A DNA stretch of 64,000 bases from Mauremys mutica (taxonomy: Eukaryota > Chordata > Testudines > Geoemydidae), in contig NC_059075.1 of NCBI RefSeq assembly GCF_020497125.1, positions 40,832,003 to 40,896,002 on the forward strand, given 5' to 3'. The notes under the pieces are model-generated. The model was given only the letters and a program-made list of their open reading frames with translations. It did no database searches and was not told the origin of the DNA. Both the position numbers and the translations under genes were made by a program. Positions 14,884-27,362 of the stretch are shown in pieces; position 1 is the stretch's first letter, and every line of letters starts with the position of its first letter.

Positions 14884-16007
14884 CGCTCCTTTCTGCCCAG
14901 CCTCACGTTCCATCTCGCTGCCGTCCATCTGGCCCCCTTTCAGCAAGCTCTCACTTCCCCCTGGCCATCGGCTCCTCGGGGAGCTGAGCTGCAGCTGTGG
15001 GGGAGCGACATCAGAGGTCACGCTGTGTAACCCTGCCCAACAGGCCTGCAGGCCATGCTGTGGGCCCAGTGCCTAGGGGGAAACGTGCACCACCGGCCTG
15101 CCAGCTCCACGGCTGCAGCGGGAAATGGAATCTCCCTCCCCCTCCCGCCCCACCCCCCGAGCAGCAGCCAGCTGCCCCTTGGAACTGTGTGCAGAGAGCC
15201 CAGCTGGCTGGGCCCCATGCCCTGCTCCGTTCCAGGCCCCTGAAAGCATCTCAGCTATTCTTTCCTCGCCGCGCTGTAACACAGCAGTGGGAATCCCGGC
15301 CTCACAACGGCCCCTGCACAGCTCAGTGGCAGAGCCAGGACAGCCGTGGGCTGGAAGCACGTCCGAAGCAAATCTGTCAGCAAGAGGCACTCAGCCACGC
15401 GGTTCCCCTTCAGGTAAAAATGCGCAGCCCTCGCCAGCGGGAGCAGCCCAGGGACGCCAGCCAGGGGCCGGGAACCAGCATCGGATTTCAAGGCTCTGAG
15501 TGAAGCTACAAAGCAAGATACAGCTGCTGGGAATGTTTTTTTTTAAGTAATAGGCTGCTGGTGAAGCGGCTGATGACAAGCTGAGCAGCCCAAGCCCCCT
15601 CCCCAGAGCAGGTACAGCTCTGGCAGCTGCCCCTCTCCTGCCGCAGGGCCTCATCTCAGGCTTGCGGGGCCAGAAGCAATAATCCATGTTTGTTTTAAAT
15701 TAGCCAGTGGCTACAGGAACAGGTACAGTGAGGGCTGCACTCCCAGCCCTGTCAGTGTGCCCCAGCCTTGCTCTGAAGGGACCTCCCCCCCCCACCCCAG
15801 GCTCTAGGGTGCATACAGCCCCTGGCCTTGCTGCAGGGAGTAGTGGTTTTGATGGGGGTGGGATCGTGTCGGAACCCTCCCAACTCATTTTCCATAGGGG
15901 CCAGCAGGCATGGGCACCCCGGGCTGGGTTCAAACCAGTGACCTTGAGCGGAGACGCTCCATTTCCCCTCACATAAATGTGTTTGCAGGATCTCATGGCA
16001 GCTAACT
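14884..16007. other. GC-rich intergenic block
   Basis: Several overlapping frames are open on both strands at about 15000-15700, as expected from high GC. I see no start, splice or domain evidence for a gene. A C-run lies near 15787. Confidence 0.45.
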
Positions 16008-17000
16008 ATAGCCTCATAGACTTTGTCAGAAGAGACCATCGTGATAATCTATTCTGACCTCCTGCACATTGCAGGCCACAGAACCTTACCCTCCCACTCC
16101 TGTAAGAGACCCCTAACCTCTGGCTGAGTTACTGAAGTCCTCAAATCATGATTTAAAGACTTCAAGTTACAGAGAATCCACCATTTACATTAGTTTAAAC
16201 CTGCAAATGACACATGTCCCATGCTGCAGAGGAAGGCAAAACCCCTCCAAGGTCTCTGCCAATCTGACCCAGAGGAAAATTCCTTCCTGACCCCAAATAT
16301 GGCAATCAGTTAGACCCTGAGCATGTGGGCAAGACCCACCAGGCAGAGAATTCTCTGTAGTAACACAGCCCCCTCCCCATCTAGTGTCCTGTCTCCAGCC
16401 ATTGGGGATTTTTGCTACTGGCAGTTGCCTATGGGCCACATGCCATCATAGGCAGCCCTGTCATACCATCCCCTCCATAAACTTATCAAGCTCAGTCTTG
16501 AAGCCAGTTAGGTTTTTTGCCCCCACTGCTCCCCTTGAAAGACTGTTCCAGAACTTCACTCTGATGCTTCTCCTGATTTCGAGCCTAAACTTGTTGATGG
16601 CCAGTTTATATTCTTTTGTTCTTGTGTCTACATTGGTACTGAGCTTAAATAATTCCTCTTCCTCCCTAGTATTTATCCCTCCGATGTATTTACAGAGAGC
16701 AATCATATCTCCCCTCAGCCTTCTTTAGGTTAGGCTAAACAAGCCAAGCTCTTTGAGTCTCCTCTCATAAGGTAGGTTTTCCATTCCTTGGATCAGCTAG
16801 TAGCCCTTCTCTGAATCTGAATTAATCTTTCTTAAACATGGGAGACCAGCACCGCACACAGCATTACAAATGAGGTCTCACCAGTGCCTGTACTATGGTA
16901 CTAACACCTCTCCGTCTCTACTGGAAATACCTCACCTGATGCATCCTAGGCTTGCATTAGCCTTTTTCAGACCCACATCACATTGCTGGCTCATAAGAAC
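16008..17000 (-). mobile_element. CR1 LINE 3' portion, antisense
   Basis: The plus strand carries the reverse complement of a CR1 tail: recognisable blocks include CCATCCCCTCCATAAACTTA near 16468, CAATCATATCTCCCCTCAGC near 16700 and GGAGACCAGCACCGCACACA near 16841. The element runs toward lower coordinates. It is fairly complete but without intact coding sequence. Confidence 0.88.
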
Positions 17001-17075
17001 AGTCATGCTGGGTCAGACCAATGGGCTCCGTAGCCCAGTGTCCTGTCGTTGACATTGGCCAATGCCAGGTGCTTC
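16990..17075 (-). mobile_element. Second CR1 3' end fragment, antisense
   Basis: The block CATGCTGGGTCAGACCAATG followed by TAGCCCAGTGTCCTGTC is the usual antisense end of CR1, abutting the previous copy. It probably represents a separate truncated insertion. Confidence 0.75.
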
Positions 17076-20000
17076 TTCAGATCTTCAGCTGTATCCAAGC
17101 TCTGTGGTAAATGCAGCTGCAGCTCGTCTGTATTAACAGCTGTGTGAACGGAGCCTCAGGGATAAAGGGCTTTCTGGGCCCCTCTGGCTAGACCCCCGTG
17201 TCTTCTCTTGCCCCTGCAGCCATTTGAGGAACCCCACTCCCAACACCAACCAGGGGCACAAGCACTTTCTCCCCACACCAGTAACTGCATGGCGGTGCCT
17301 TGACTGACTCGTGCTGCTGCTCTGAGACCCGCCTGTGCGTGTCAGCAGTGCCGCAGCCAGGTGTAGGAGCCAGGCGCAGCTGCACGGCATCCCCTCGTTC
17401 CCATGCCTGAGCATGCCCGGCAGGGCCGGGTGAGGCTCTGCGGCGGAGAGGCCGGGTGCTGGCAGTGACAGGAAGCCACGCGGGCTGCATGTCAGTGGGG
17501 CGAGCGGCAGCAGCTTGGGGCTGCCTCCACTGCCCTGCAAAAGCTGCAGCTTCCAATCCTCAGGCAAGTTGCCCTACGCCACGTGGCTTTAAACTTCAGC
17601 AGCGTGGGGAGAAGGGTTTCCTTCTGCAAGGCACCCGGGGACGGCAGGGACAGGCTGCTGGGGGCGTCTCAGCTGTTACTTCGCTGCAGGCAGAGAGCCC
17701 CGAGGAGCTGGAAGGGGGCTTTAGTGAGCCCTCTGCTAGGGGAGCTGCCACGGGGGAACCCCCCCTCCCAAGGCTCAAGCCCTGTTCCTTGCCAAGAGCC
17801 TTGAAAATGTAACTGAGCCACGTGAAAGGACCAAGCAGCTGAGCGGCAGTTCCCTGGCGGGCGAGTGCTTCAGATCCCCCAGTTTGGCCCATAGAGTGAA
17901 TGAGTGGCGCTTGGAGTGTGGCGCAGGGGTTCAAGCCCTCCCTGTCGCCTCAGCCCTCCCCAGGCATCCCGGAACCAAGGCTCTCTGGAGAGGAATTGGT
18001 TACGGGGGGGGAAGGGTGGTGTGGGAGCTGCTCAAACCTACCCCAAAGTGCTAATGCCGGCACTGAGCTGGTGCTGCTCACTTGGGCTGGTGCCCCTGCT
18101 GTGTCCATGCTCAGCATTGCAGCAGTAGCTGAACTGTCTTTCTGTGCCCACCCTCTCCCTCACCCGTGCTGCTAGGCGAGATGAGGACACACGCCCCTGC
18201 CTGCTGCTCCTGCAGCACACCAGGAGGGGGCGCTGTGTGAATTTCTGGTGCTCCACACAGACACCCAGCCTGGGTCTGAAGAGCTAGGGAGGGAGCCAAG
18301 AGTGACATTCACCCACTCCTGCCTCTCCTCACCCACCCGGGAACCCAGGCCTCAGCCCAGCACTCAGCTGCCCCAGGGGGCGCTGCATGCTCTCACTCCC
18401 CACAGGCAGAGGCTGCAGTCTGACCCTAGGCACTCACCTACCCCCACTGCGATTGCTGAGAGGCACAGCAGCAGGCAGGGGTAAGTGTGATGGGGTGGGG
18501 AGTGTTTTCCTCAGGGAAGGGCATTGCTGTTGCCTACCACGGTGGAGAATGTATGGCTAGAGCCTCTCCAGCAGGCTCTCCTCCCTAGGCATGAAATGCC
18601 TGAGCCTACATCCGTGGAGCCAGAACTGAGACCTATGGGGAGTTGAGAGCCCCTAGCCTCTGCAGCACAACCATGCCCTCCGTGGCTCTGAAAGGGTGGT
18701 GCCGCAGCACTGAATGGAGTTACATGAGCATGCCTGGAGCTGTACCGAAACCCTGCTAGCTAGACCTGAGTCTATGAGTGTGTAAGCCTGGCCAGGTAAA
18801 AAATTCAGGCTGGGAGGGTGGAGAAACCCCCTTAATTTTCCTTTAGGCTAGTCTCCAATGTGCCATCTCTGAATTGCTTAAATCAACTGTGGCAACATTC
18901 ACCTCCACCTAAACAGCACTCCAGGACTGGGGCACTGAGCTTACAATTCTTCAAGGGTATTTGGGGGAAGGCCCCTGGCCTTTGTGGGATGGTGGCTTCT
19001 GTGGCTTCCCAAGAGGGGCTTTAATCACTGAAAGGAAATAAACTTGAGGGCTATGCAAGCCTCAGGCAGAGCATTTGGCCTTCATTGTGCCCCTAAGGCA
19101 TGTGGGCTGCATCCCAGGAGACATCACACAGAGGATGGTAATAACAAACATCCACATAGAAAGATAAGATGTAAGACTTGGCCCTGGACCAGCCAGGCCA
19201 CTGGGCGTTTCCATAATTAATGGCAAACCATCTCTAAAATATCCCAACCCTCCTGTGCTGAGCTGAAATAAGGGTCTCCGATGTTATGTCAAATCATTGT
19301 CCAAAAATGTCCTTGGTTTTCTGTATGCAGGCTGACATGGGCTGTTTTTGAGCATTGGGGTTACACTGACTGTTTTGTTGTGGTAGGGTTTAATATGACG
19401 TAGTATGCTGGGGAAAAGCCTCACAGAGAATGACAGCATCTGCAAATGGGAGGATGCAGATTTGACCTGATGCCATTCACAGCAATAATTCATTCAGTGA
19501 CTTAGGCTCCTTTCATATCCCCTGGCAGGGCCTGGGGTTCATCACTGGCACCTGCACTGCTCCAGTTGTGGCAATGTTCCAGTGTTTTAAATGAACAATT
19601 GTGTTGCTTTGCTGAGTGCAATCAGACTGTGCCCAGGCAGGAAACTTTGCAGCTGTGCACTAACTTAGTCCTCCTAAGCAGCCTCTGAGCAAGACACACA
19701 GCTTCCATGGTCTTTGTGCTTGTGGGCTGTCTGTCCCACAGGAGTTGTCTATGGGCCATTCTGTTATGGCAGTAGCAGGATTCCCAAAGCAAACAGGGGT
19801 TTGTGAAGAAGAGAGTAATTAAAATTCTACTCCTGCTGCTGCCCTCTTCTCCCCCACTTCCTAACCCTGCAGTGGCAGGTGATTAGAGCAGCCTGCCTTG
19901 TGGTACTCCATATCCAGCTGTTATGATCAAATCCTACTTTATTGGGGGTAATGCTGCCACCCTGTGTTCAGCAGGGTGCATAGCTAGCACACCCCTAGTG

Positions 20001-21160
20001 AGGATGTGTTCAAACTGAGTCAACTTGATGCTACATCAGCATCATTTTCTTCCCCTCACAGGTTCTTTTTTCCCATCGCTGTTGGAGGGATCTGCTAATG
20101 TTAGCCTATTGCAGTCTATTATAAGCAGTGCTGTCTTGGAAAACAAGTGTCACCATTTACGTATGCTGTTTTTGAACAAGACAGACAAGGCTATCAGTGC
20201 ATGATATAGATCAGTGGTACAACCTCCCCTTGAATTTTGTGCTTGCATGCCCAAGACAAAGGGGGTAGCAGAAATGATCAGAGGAAGACACAGATTATTG
20301 TAGGAAGGAGACCTAGAGGGGGCAGTCACAGTACAGCCTACCCCAGAAGCACAAACAGCTTCCAGCAGGATAAAAAGTCCCCTCCTACCCCCCTCTGTAA
20401 TATTGCATGACTCTGTGCATGGGGCCATTGGTTACATCTCTGCCAGAGCTCAGGGCGGATGGAGCAGGGCTCTCTGTTCCTTCCAGGTCACTGGAGGGAG
20501 TAGTGTTGGCAGTAGATGGCATATGGGAGAAGCTCACACGGTTCTGAGGCAAAAAGAGGCCTTCAGTTTCCTTGCTGCCACCAGAGTTAAAACCCACAGG
20601 CAGTTCTCTCTCTCCGGGTTCAGCCTGGGGCATTGCCTCTTTGTGGTATCCCCTGGGGAACAGGCCCTACCCCACTGCTGTTCCTCTACTGCTCCCCAAG
20701 CATTGGTGCTAGAGCCAGCAGTTCACTTTGGCCTAGGCTCCCCACCCATTCCCCATCCTCTCTTTGAGGGGGGAGTTTTCCAAGCTGTGGTTTGGAAGAG
20801 CTGGAGAGTTACTGATTTTCTTGGACAGTTAAGTGATGTCCATTCTCATGAAGCAGGCCAGTGTAGTGAGTGTGTGCAGGGAGGGTATTCCTGAAGTGAA
20901 AATAGGAGGGGGTTTTAAACACTCCCTCCTGGCATTTGGTCCATTGCTGTTTACTAGTAGCAGGCCTAGAGGATCACTGGACTCTCTGAAACTTGCTGCC
21001 TTGAGCTAATGCTGTACACTTGCTGTGGGGTTGGTCCCCGTTCCTAAAGCACAAACAAGTAATTCCTGCTGAGGTTGGTGCTCATCTCCATGTGCAGCAC
21101 CTTTCCGGATACATCCCTGCCAGTCTGGCCCCAAACCCTCTGATCTCACTCTCAATTGAA
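17076..21160. other. Intergenic DNA between ISM2 and AHSA1
   Basis: A GC-rich block at 17130-18480 has many overlapping open frames on both strands but no gene evidence. From 18480 to 21160 the composition is average and I recognise no exon or clear repeat. The region separates the 3' ends of two convergent genes. Confidence 0.5.
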
Positions 21161-21164
21161 AGAA

Positions 21165-21406
21165 TCTCCCTTTGTTTTTTTAAGTTATGTTTATTTAGCA
21201 ATAAAAGTATGTACATGTAAGAGAACCCCTCATTGACTCCCTTGTGGCAGGAGACATGCACAAAGCAGTAAGGGGCTACAAGCAGTGCTGCTCAGTAGCC
21301 TTCCTCGTCCCGCTCTTCACAGCAGCGGCATCAAAAAAGAAAGGGACAGACGAGAAGCAATCAGTCCACACAGCAGAATCTGACAGACTCTTTCCAACAG
21401 TCGATG
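21165..21406 (-). other. AHSA1: AHSA1 3' UTR with poly(A) signal
   Basis: On the minus strand an AATAAA hexamer lies at 21195-21190, about 210 bases after the stop. The transcript end near 21165-21180 is inferred from it. Confidence 0.65.
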
Positions 21407-21579
21407 TTAAAACAAGCGGGCCCCGTAGCCAAACGTCTGTTTAATGCCTTCGAAGTAGTAGCGCTGCCACCCTTGCTTTGTTCTCTCCTCCTCACTGGAA
21501 GGGATGTCCTTCCCCTCCAAGCGCACTTCTGTCTCGCCGCCTTTATCAGTGAAGTTCAAGGTAACAGTTGCAAAATGCC
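21407..21579 (-). CDS. AHSA1: AHSA1 terminal coding exon 9
   Basis: It encodes HFATVTLNFTDKGGETEV to FGYGARLF and a TAA stop at 21409-21407. The C-terminal helix of the START-like domain is intact. Confidence 0.97.
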
Positions 21580-24500
21580 CTAGAAGAGCCGAAGGAAATC
21601 CCCACATCAGCACTGGGCAATAAGATACAAGCCCTGGACAGCACAGCCACATCCTCTCCCAAAATGGCTGGAGAGATCACCCATCACCAGAGGGCTCAGA
21701 ATCCCTCCCAAAACCTTTCCCTGGTGCACAACCCCTTCCCTCATGTCTTGCACAACAATTGCTTTTCTTCCACACAGAGGAGGAGGAAGAGTGTCCCCCT
21801 CAACATTGCTTACAACCCCTTTGGCAGTTTTGCGGCAGACAGCCTTGAGGCAGAGCATGGTGCTTCTGCAGTGTTCCCAGTCAGTCCATTTGCCCAGGAA
21901 GCAATAAGGCCCAGGGTTACTGTGGTGTTATGATCACCAAGCAGATAGTGCAACCTAGAGAACCACCCACAGTCAAACCACCCAGTGTGCAGCCATGACA
22001 GGATTCATTCAGTTACAGGGGAGGGCTGGAACTCTGCAGTCTGGTTCTTCAGGCTACCTACCAGATGGCCAAGATTTAAATCTCCACTTCATAACCATCT
22101 GCTTCTCGGGGACCTAGGTAAAGAGAAAGGAATGAATGGGCAGCCGTTTGCCTTCCCAAATCCCACTCCATTCCATGTTAGCCAATGCTCAGAACTGAGC
22201 ATGACCCAAAGCATCAGACTCACTTCAGAGACTCACAGAAAGCAAAACTAGAGGGAGAGGGACTCTTAGAGTCCCTGTATCCTGTTATTTGAACGTTGGG
22301 CCCTGTTAGGCTGAAGCACTGAGGGAAGGAGAGATATTATTGCTACCATAACAGTGATTGAAAGTATTCTCTCCCCCATATACAATCCTTATGGGGATTG
22401 AGTTCTGAATGCTCCATGTCTATTTATATACTAGGTGTTACTATAATGACGCCCTAAGATCTGAGCCCCGTTATGCTGGGAGCTGTACTAACATAATGAG
22501 ACAGAGTCCCTCCCACAAAGAGCTTGCAATCTACATAGACAAGACAGACAACGAATGGGAGGAGAGACAGAGAAAGAATGACTTGACCTTGGACTTGAAC
22601 TTGTTCAAGGTCATACAGAGCCAGGAATAGAAGCCAGATCTCTCAGCTCCCAGAAACGAAGACGACCTTAATTAAAAAGGGTGACTGTAGGAGAATGGTA
22701 GTCATGAGGGAAGGAGTTTCAATCAGGGAGATGAATAGAGCCCTGCAAATCAACAGATATCTGCATCTGTGGATGCGGTTGTATTGTTTACCATCTTTGC
22801 GGATCCAAATTTTTGTATCTGTGCAGGGCTCTAGAGATGAGGTACAGAGCAGACGGATAAAAGACTGCAGGGAAGGTGTGACTTGGCCACCAAGGCTCCT
22901 TCTGAACAAGATACAGCTTCACTGGCTGATACTCACTAGATCAATGAACTTGCCACTGACACTGCCATCTAGCAAGTGGAACTTCCCTCCTTTATCAGCC
23001 TCTATGATTGCCGGCGCGTGGGTGAAAGCCTGGACCAGCTGTAGAAAGACAGGCCATGTGACATTGCAGGACTCAAGTGACTGGAAGCACCACAACCTTC
23101 TCCCTATAACCTACACCAGCTGCTCTGAAACCTGCTGGCAGGGGAGTTGCTGCTGCTTAATGCCTCCCACCCCAGCACAAGAGCACTGGGATCTCTGGAA
23201 TAAGCGCTTGGCTGAAAGCTTAGGGTCTGCATTTTGGGGATGGGGGACGGAGCAGCGTCTCCACTTTTTAGCCCATTTCTGAAGAGCTCCATGGGGATGC
23301 GGACCAAGGAAAAGCTCCCTCAGAGGCAAGAAAGCAGGATTTGAGCTCTGAGGCATGTAATGCCAGCACTCCATTGACAAAGTGTTTTGCCTGCTTTTCC
23401 CAGGACGGGGCACATGCCAGATCTATAGCGGGCCCCTAGCTCTCATTATGCCTTTTCTACCAGTTTCTCCTATGTGCCTGTAACATTACTCCCCAAGAAA
23501 CTTTTGTGTGAACTGGTGAGCCCCAATTTAAAGCCTGGCTCTCAGGGAGCAGGATGTGATTTTCCAGAAACAGAGCTGGGTACTGGGGCCTACAGAGACC
23601 CCACACATTTATTGCCATAGGAAATGCCACCGCTAGGGCTGCTTCCCTGCAGAGAGAGGGGACTGGAGGTAGGCTGGCATCGACAGCCTTGTAAACCATG
23701 CAGGGAGAGTGAACACTCAAATTGGCAGATGGTTTAACTCATCTACAGCAGCCAGCATAGGAAAGTTGTTTAGAGACAGTTAAGACCAGCACTATAGTAC
23801 AGTCTCTTGTCTAGTATGCCATTCCCCCCCACCTCCCGCCACAGGAAACAGACTATGTGCTTGATGATTACTTTCAGGAGGCCAGGACACTGCCCTCTCT
23901 ACTCCTGAGCTGGCAAGAGAGTCAATACCCAGTGGTTTGTGGGTGGGAAGTTCTCTATTCCCCAGAGGAGGCATCTGTTGCCAAATCACTCCTGAGCAGC
24001 TTGAGTCTAAGCTGTTCTAAATACAGAAGTGTACTACTCCCAACTCCCCTGGGCCCATCTCCCCGACCATGCTGGTTTACCTCCTGTGTAGTGAACACTC
24101 TGTAGAGCTCCTCAGGAGATGTTAAGAAAATGTCCTTCAAACTGATCTTACAGGTGGGAATCTTGACACCTATGGGTTTTGACTCAGGCGCTGCAGTGAC
24201 AGTACTAGCAGTGGTCTAAGGAAACATTAAGCAGTACAATGTTGAATAATGTGCTTAGTGCTTACACAGCACTTTATAAACATCTTATTTCCCGGAACCC
24301 TCAAATAAACACAGTTGATAACGCACTTAAAGAACAGGATTGAGAATCTTGGAAAATTTATTTAGGAGCTACCATGCTTCATGGAGTAACAAGAAGTTTT
24401 AACACTAAGCCTTGTTACTGACTATACTAGATTCCAGTTAGGGAACATCCCACAATGCAAATTCAAATACCCAGGCCAGCAATCACAGACTGCATCCACT

Positions 24501-27292
24501 GCTGAAGATACTGTAGAGTCTAAGTAGGTAGCTTGACCTATCACACACATCAGATGCACCTAACATGCTGCTCCTTTCTCCAGGACTTCAAGAACATCTA
24601 TGGGATGTTTTATTTACCTTGTGGTCTTCTGCTTTAGTTGCCAGCTGAGTAACTGGCTCTGTTTGCTCCCCATTTACTGTAGGTAAAATCATGCCTTGGG
24701 TGAACTCTGAAAAGACAGAAATCTGCAATGAACCTAGCAAAGATCAGGTCAACGTTTTAGCTGCTCAACATGCTGTAGGACACACAAGGCTGCAAAAGCC
24801 TGACCCTGGATTAAGGTCATGACTGGAAAGTATGTACTGAACAGAACTTGAGTCCCTAATGTGAACTGGGAGAAGGGTGCAACAAACTCCTTGAGGGTGC
24901 AGGGTCACCCATTTCAGGGAGATTTGAATTCTGTGTATAAGTAGTATGTTCAGACTGTCAAAAAAAGATTATTGGTTTACATCAACAAAACTGCTGCAAA
25001 AATCTCAAGTTGTCAGTTCACCTCAAATCCAGCTAGAGTTAGATACAGTCTCTATGTAGTGTTAGTATCTTGGAAAAGAGGAGCACGTGGCAGACAGCTA
25101 GTGCCCCAGAAGAGTCAATGACAATTATATATGGAAAAGGAGACACCACATATTTCTTTGACAGGTTGAAAAAACAGAGGGCCAGACTCCATCATACCAC
25201 AGTAATGTCAGTCACTGTTGCCTCAGAGTCTCTCTCCTCCATCACCTACACATGAACAATTTGTACTGTCATAATCTTCTCAACAGCTGGGCTTCAACTG
25301 TTATGGATATGCTTAGCTTTACAGGGTGCCGTGGAACATAGTCTGTTTATCCCCCGAGGCTAATGGAGGTACAAGTGGATACAGTTACTAAGGTAAGCTA
25401 GAGAGGTTGGAGATCAGTTTACTGCAAAGACTTCAAAAAAGCTACCTGCCATGGGTCATCTAATTCCAGTGCAGCAATGAAAAGGTAACTATTGCTATAG
25501 CTTCCCACTTCTCCCACTGAAGAACTGTGGGGAGAGTTGCTTCCACCTCAGTTGCTATATAGCAGCTGCAGGGGGGTTTCTCCCTCACCTTTATGTACCT
25601 GTTTTGAGCGTGCTGATGTAAGTGCTCATTGCATTCCTAATCTTTTTCATGCCCTCTTGCTTCATCAAGACCATTAAGTTGGTGTCAGGCTCATCTTTGG
25701 CAAGGCTGATGGAGATCTAAGCAAAACAGACAAAGGCCTGGTGAACAAAACCACACTCACATGGTCCTTTTAAGATGGGATTTAGCATCATAACTAATGC
25801 TTCAGCCTGGAAAGCATTTCCAGAGGAAGCTATGAAGAAGCTTTAATACCTTTGTTATAACTCGTTGCCTCATGTGCTACCAGTTCACAGTAACTTCCGC
25901 ACCTATTCAACTGTCTATAGCTGCTATGGCTCCACTTCTGACCAAAATCAGCATTGAAAACCAGATCCCTTTGAGCTAAAACATGCTGCTTATCTGGTAG
26001 AGGTGCAGGATAAACCTAGGTGGTCTACCAAAGAACAGTGATGGGCTATATCTTTATAGGGCTGCTTTAGAGAGTTAAGATGGGAATATTTTGTGCTTTG
26101 AGACCCTTTGGTAATGAAGTGGCACAGTCAGCAGTATTAGCCATAACTGTGCTTACCTCAACTTCATCAACATCATTTTCATCCGAGAGGTTGGGAATCT
26201 CCACATGCCCCTTAAACTTCACTCCCGACTTTGAGGTGCCTGTAGAGAGCAATTATACTCTGATTAAAAAGGCTTGTTCGGTTCAGCTTTCCTAGCTCTG
26301 ACAGCTGCAGAGGGGCAACCTCATATCATTGCTCAGAAAAGTGACTTTCCTCTCAAAGCCCCGCTGACCCCCTTTTGGGAAAGCCTTGGAAAACACTGTC
26401 CATAACCCTGTGCTAGACCCTTGCCCTGAGAGAAAAGAGAGATTATAACTCACCTGTCCATGACAGCTTGATATTCCACTCGTAGAAAAATATTAGCTTC
26501 CCTTTGCGGTTGTTGATGGATGCTTCTCCATCCAGTTTACTCACTTCTGTCACTTCACAGACCCCCTCCTCATTCTCTACTCTCACCGCCAGAAACAGAC
26601 CTTTCAGCTTCTCTGTAGACCAATTAGAAGCATCCCGTTCAGTCCTGTAAAGATTGAAGCGGTGCAAGAGTACTTTTGAAACTGGACTGCAACAATGTCT
26701 AATAACTGGCTCTTGGTATTTCGCTGCTTGAACACAATTAGTATTTCTGAAGTATTGCTTTGGCGCTCCCCACCCAATCTCTTCCCACGTTATCCTCCCT
26801 CCATCGACAACGGTCTCCGATGCGGTGTCCGACGCATCCTCCCGTGCCCCCCTCACTGCGCCTGCTGCTGCGGAGATCTCGTCCCCTCCCTTCTCCCACC
26901 CGGCCACGCAACCCGGCTCTCCCAGCGTTGGGAAGGCTGCACGGGGAAAGGGCTCGGGCCAAGACGCTCGCACCCCTCGTCGTGCCCCGAACGCTGGCCG
27001 GGGCCGAGGCACTGGGCTCCCCTGAGTAGGGCCCTGTGGTGCCCACAAGTGCCGGGCACGCGAAGGGGCAGGTGCGGTGCTGCCCCAGGCAGGGTCCCCA
27101 CGCTCGGGAGCCGCCTCCCCGGCCCGGCCCGGCCCGTTGGCGCGTCCTCAGGCAGCGCCCGCTGCCGAGCACTGAGCAGCCGCCTGCGCCCGGCCCCGCG
27201 CCCGCCTCTCACCAGTGCCAGTTGTTGACATTGGTGGCGTCCGCTCGCTGCTCCACGATCCAGCGCGGGTCGCCCTCCCCCCACTTGGCCAT
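21407..27292 (-). CDS. AHSA1: AHSA1, activator of HSP90 ATPase homolog 1 (complete)
   Basis: Cytosolic co-chaperone that binds HSP90 and stimulates its ATPase. Nine coding exons read from high to low coordinates: 27292-27213, 26644-26454, 26239-26157, 25716-25599, 24706-24618, 24215-24081, 23038-22937, 22113-22062 and 21579-21407. They sum to 1023 bases, 340 residues plus TAA, close to the family's usual length of about 338. The N-terminus carries the NxNNWHW motif (NVNNWHW, residues 21-27). An RKGK motif follows in the Aha1 N-terminal domain. The C-terminal START-like domain ends RYYFEGIKQTFGYGARLF. All junctions are canonical and in phase. It shares a divergent promoter with VIPAS39. Confidence 0.98.
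22062..22113 (-). CDS. AHSA1: AHSA1 coding exon 8
   Basis: A short 52-bp exon: VPEKQMVMKWRFKSWPS plus one base. Found by phase and by the conserved MKWRFKSWP strand, between CTAG and GTAGGT. Confidence 0.95.
22440..22650. mobile_element. MIR/CORE-SINE-like fragment
   Basis: Wording such as CAAAGAGCTTGCAATCTACA and CAAGGTCATACAGAGCCAGG is characteristic of amniote CORE-SINEs in this orientation. It is divergent. Confidence 0.65.
22736..22833. mobile_element. Very short hAT-like MITE (98 bp)
   Basis: Complementary ends TAGAGCCCTGCAAAT and GTGCAGGGCTCTA. The flanks are GAGATGAA (22728-22735) and GAGATGAG (22834-22841), an 8-bp duplication with one change. It lies in an AHSA1 intron, about 100 bp from exon 7. 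Confidence 0.72.
22937..23038 (-). CDS. AHSA1: AHSA1 coding exon 7
   Basis: A 102-bp exon after CTACAG, 34 codons: LVQAFTHAPAIIEADKGGKF and a DGSVSGKFIDL strand of the START-like fold. Donor GTGAGT. Confidence 0.96.
24081..24215 (-). CDS. AHSA1: AHSA1 coding exon 6
   Basis: A 135-bp exon in phase 0 at both ends. It completes the linker and starts the C-terminal domain with KIPTCKISLKDIFLTSPEEL and YRVFTTQE. Confidence 0.97.
24618..24706 (-). CDS. AHSA1: AHSA1 coding exon 5
   Basis: An 89-bp exon encoding EFTQGMILPTVNGEQTEP and the start of the interdomain linker. The linker is rich in Thr, Ala and charged residues and is the least conserved part of the protein. Donor GTAAAT. Confidence 0.95.
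25599..25716 (-). CDS. AHSA1: AHSA1 coding exon 4
   Basis: A 118-bp exon starting after TTAG. It encodes ISISLAKDEPDTNL and a helix ending STYISTLKT, the end of the N-terminal domain. Donor GTACAT. Confidence 0.96.
26157..26239 (-). CDS. AHSA1: AHSA1 coding exon 3
   Basis: An 83-bp exon encoding TSKSGVKFKGHVEIPNLSDE and an acidic tail, ending on a codon boundary at a GTAAGC donor. Confidence 0.97.
26454..26644 (-). CDS. AHSA1: AHSA1 coding exon 2
   Basis: Bounded by TTACAG and GTGAGT on the minus strand; 191 bp. It encodes the core of the N-terminal domain (TERDASNWSTEKL to IKLSWTG), including the RKGKLIFFYEW segment. Confidence 0.97.
27213..27292 (-). CDS. AHSA1: AHSA1 coding exon 1
   Basis: The start ATG is at 27292 (first residues MAKWGEGDPRW). 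The exon encodes the HSP90-activating NVNNWHW motif and splits the final Trp codon two bases before a GTGAGA donor. Confidence 0.97.
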
Positions 27293-27347
27293 CGGAGCCT
27301 CCGGACGCGTCGCCGCCGAGCCCGGCTCCTCCGCACCGCCCGCCTAT

Positions 27348-27362
27348 GGAACCTACTAGAAC
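27348..27362. promoter_or_regulatory. Heat-shock-element-like motif upstream of AHSA1
   Basis: GGAACCTACTAGAAC reads as three alternating 5-bp units nGAAn-nTACn-nGAAn, one base off the ideal HSE (TTC in the centre). It lies about 56 bp upstream of the AHSA1 ATG. AHSA1 is a heat-induced co-chaperone in other species, which makes HSF1 control plausible. Confidence 0.5.

Larger units (their letters stand above)
21580..27212 (-). other. AHSA1 introns
   Basis: Eight introns interleave with the exons listed separately. They hold a CORE-SINE-like fragment at about 22440-22650 and a tiny hAT-like copy at 22736-22833, and otherwise little that I recognise. The gene is compact and poor in repeats compared with VIPAS39. 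Confidence 0.7.

Noticed and set aside
20403..20894. 163-residue plus-strand frame
   Set aside because: A chance frame in intergenic DNA with no recognisable protein features.
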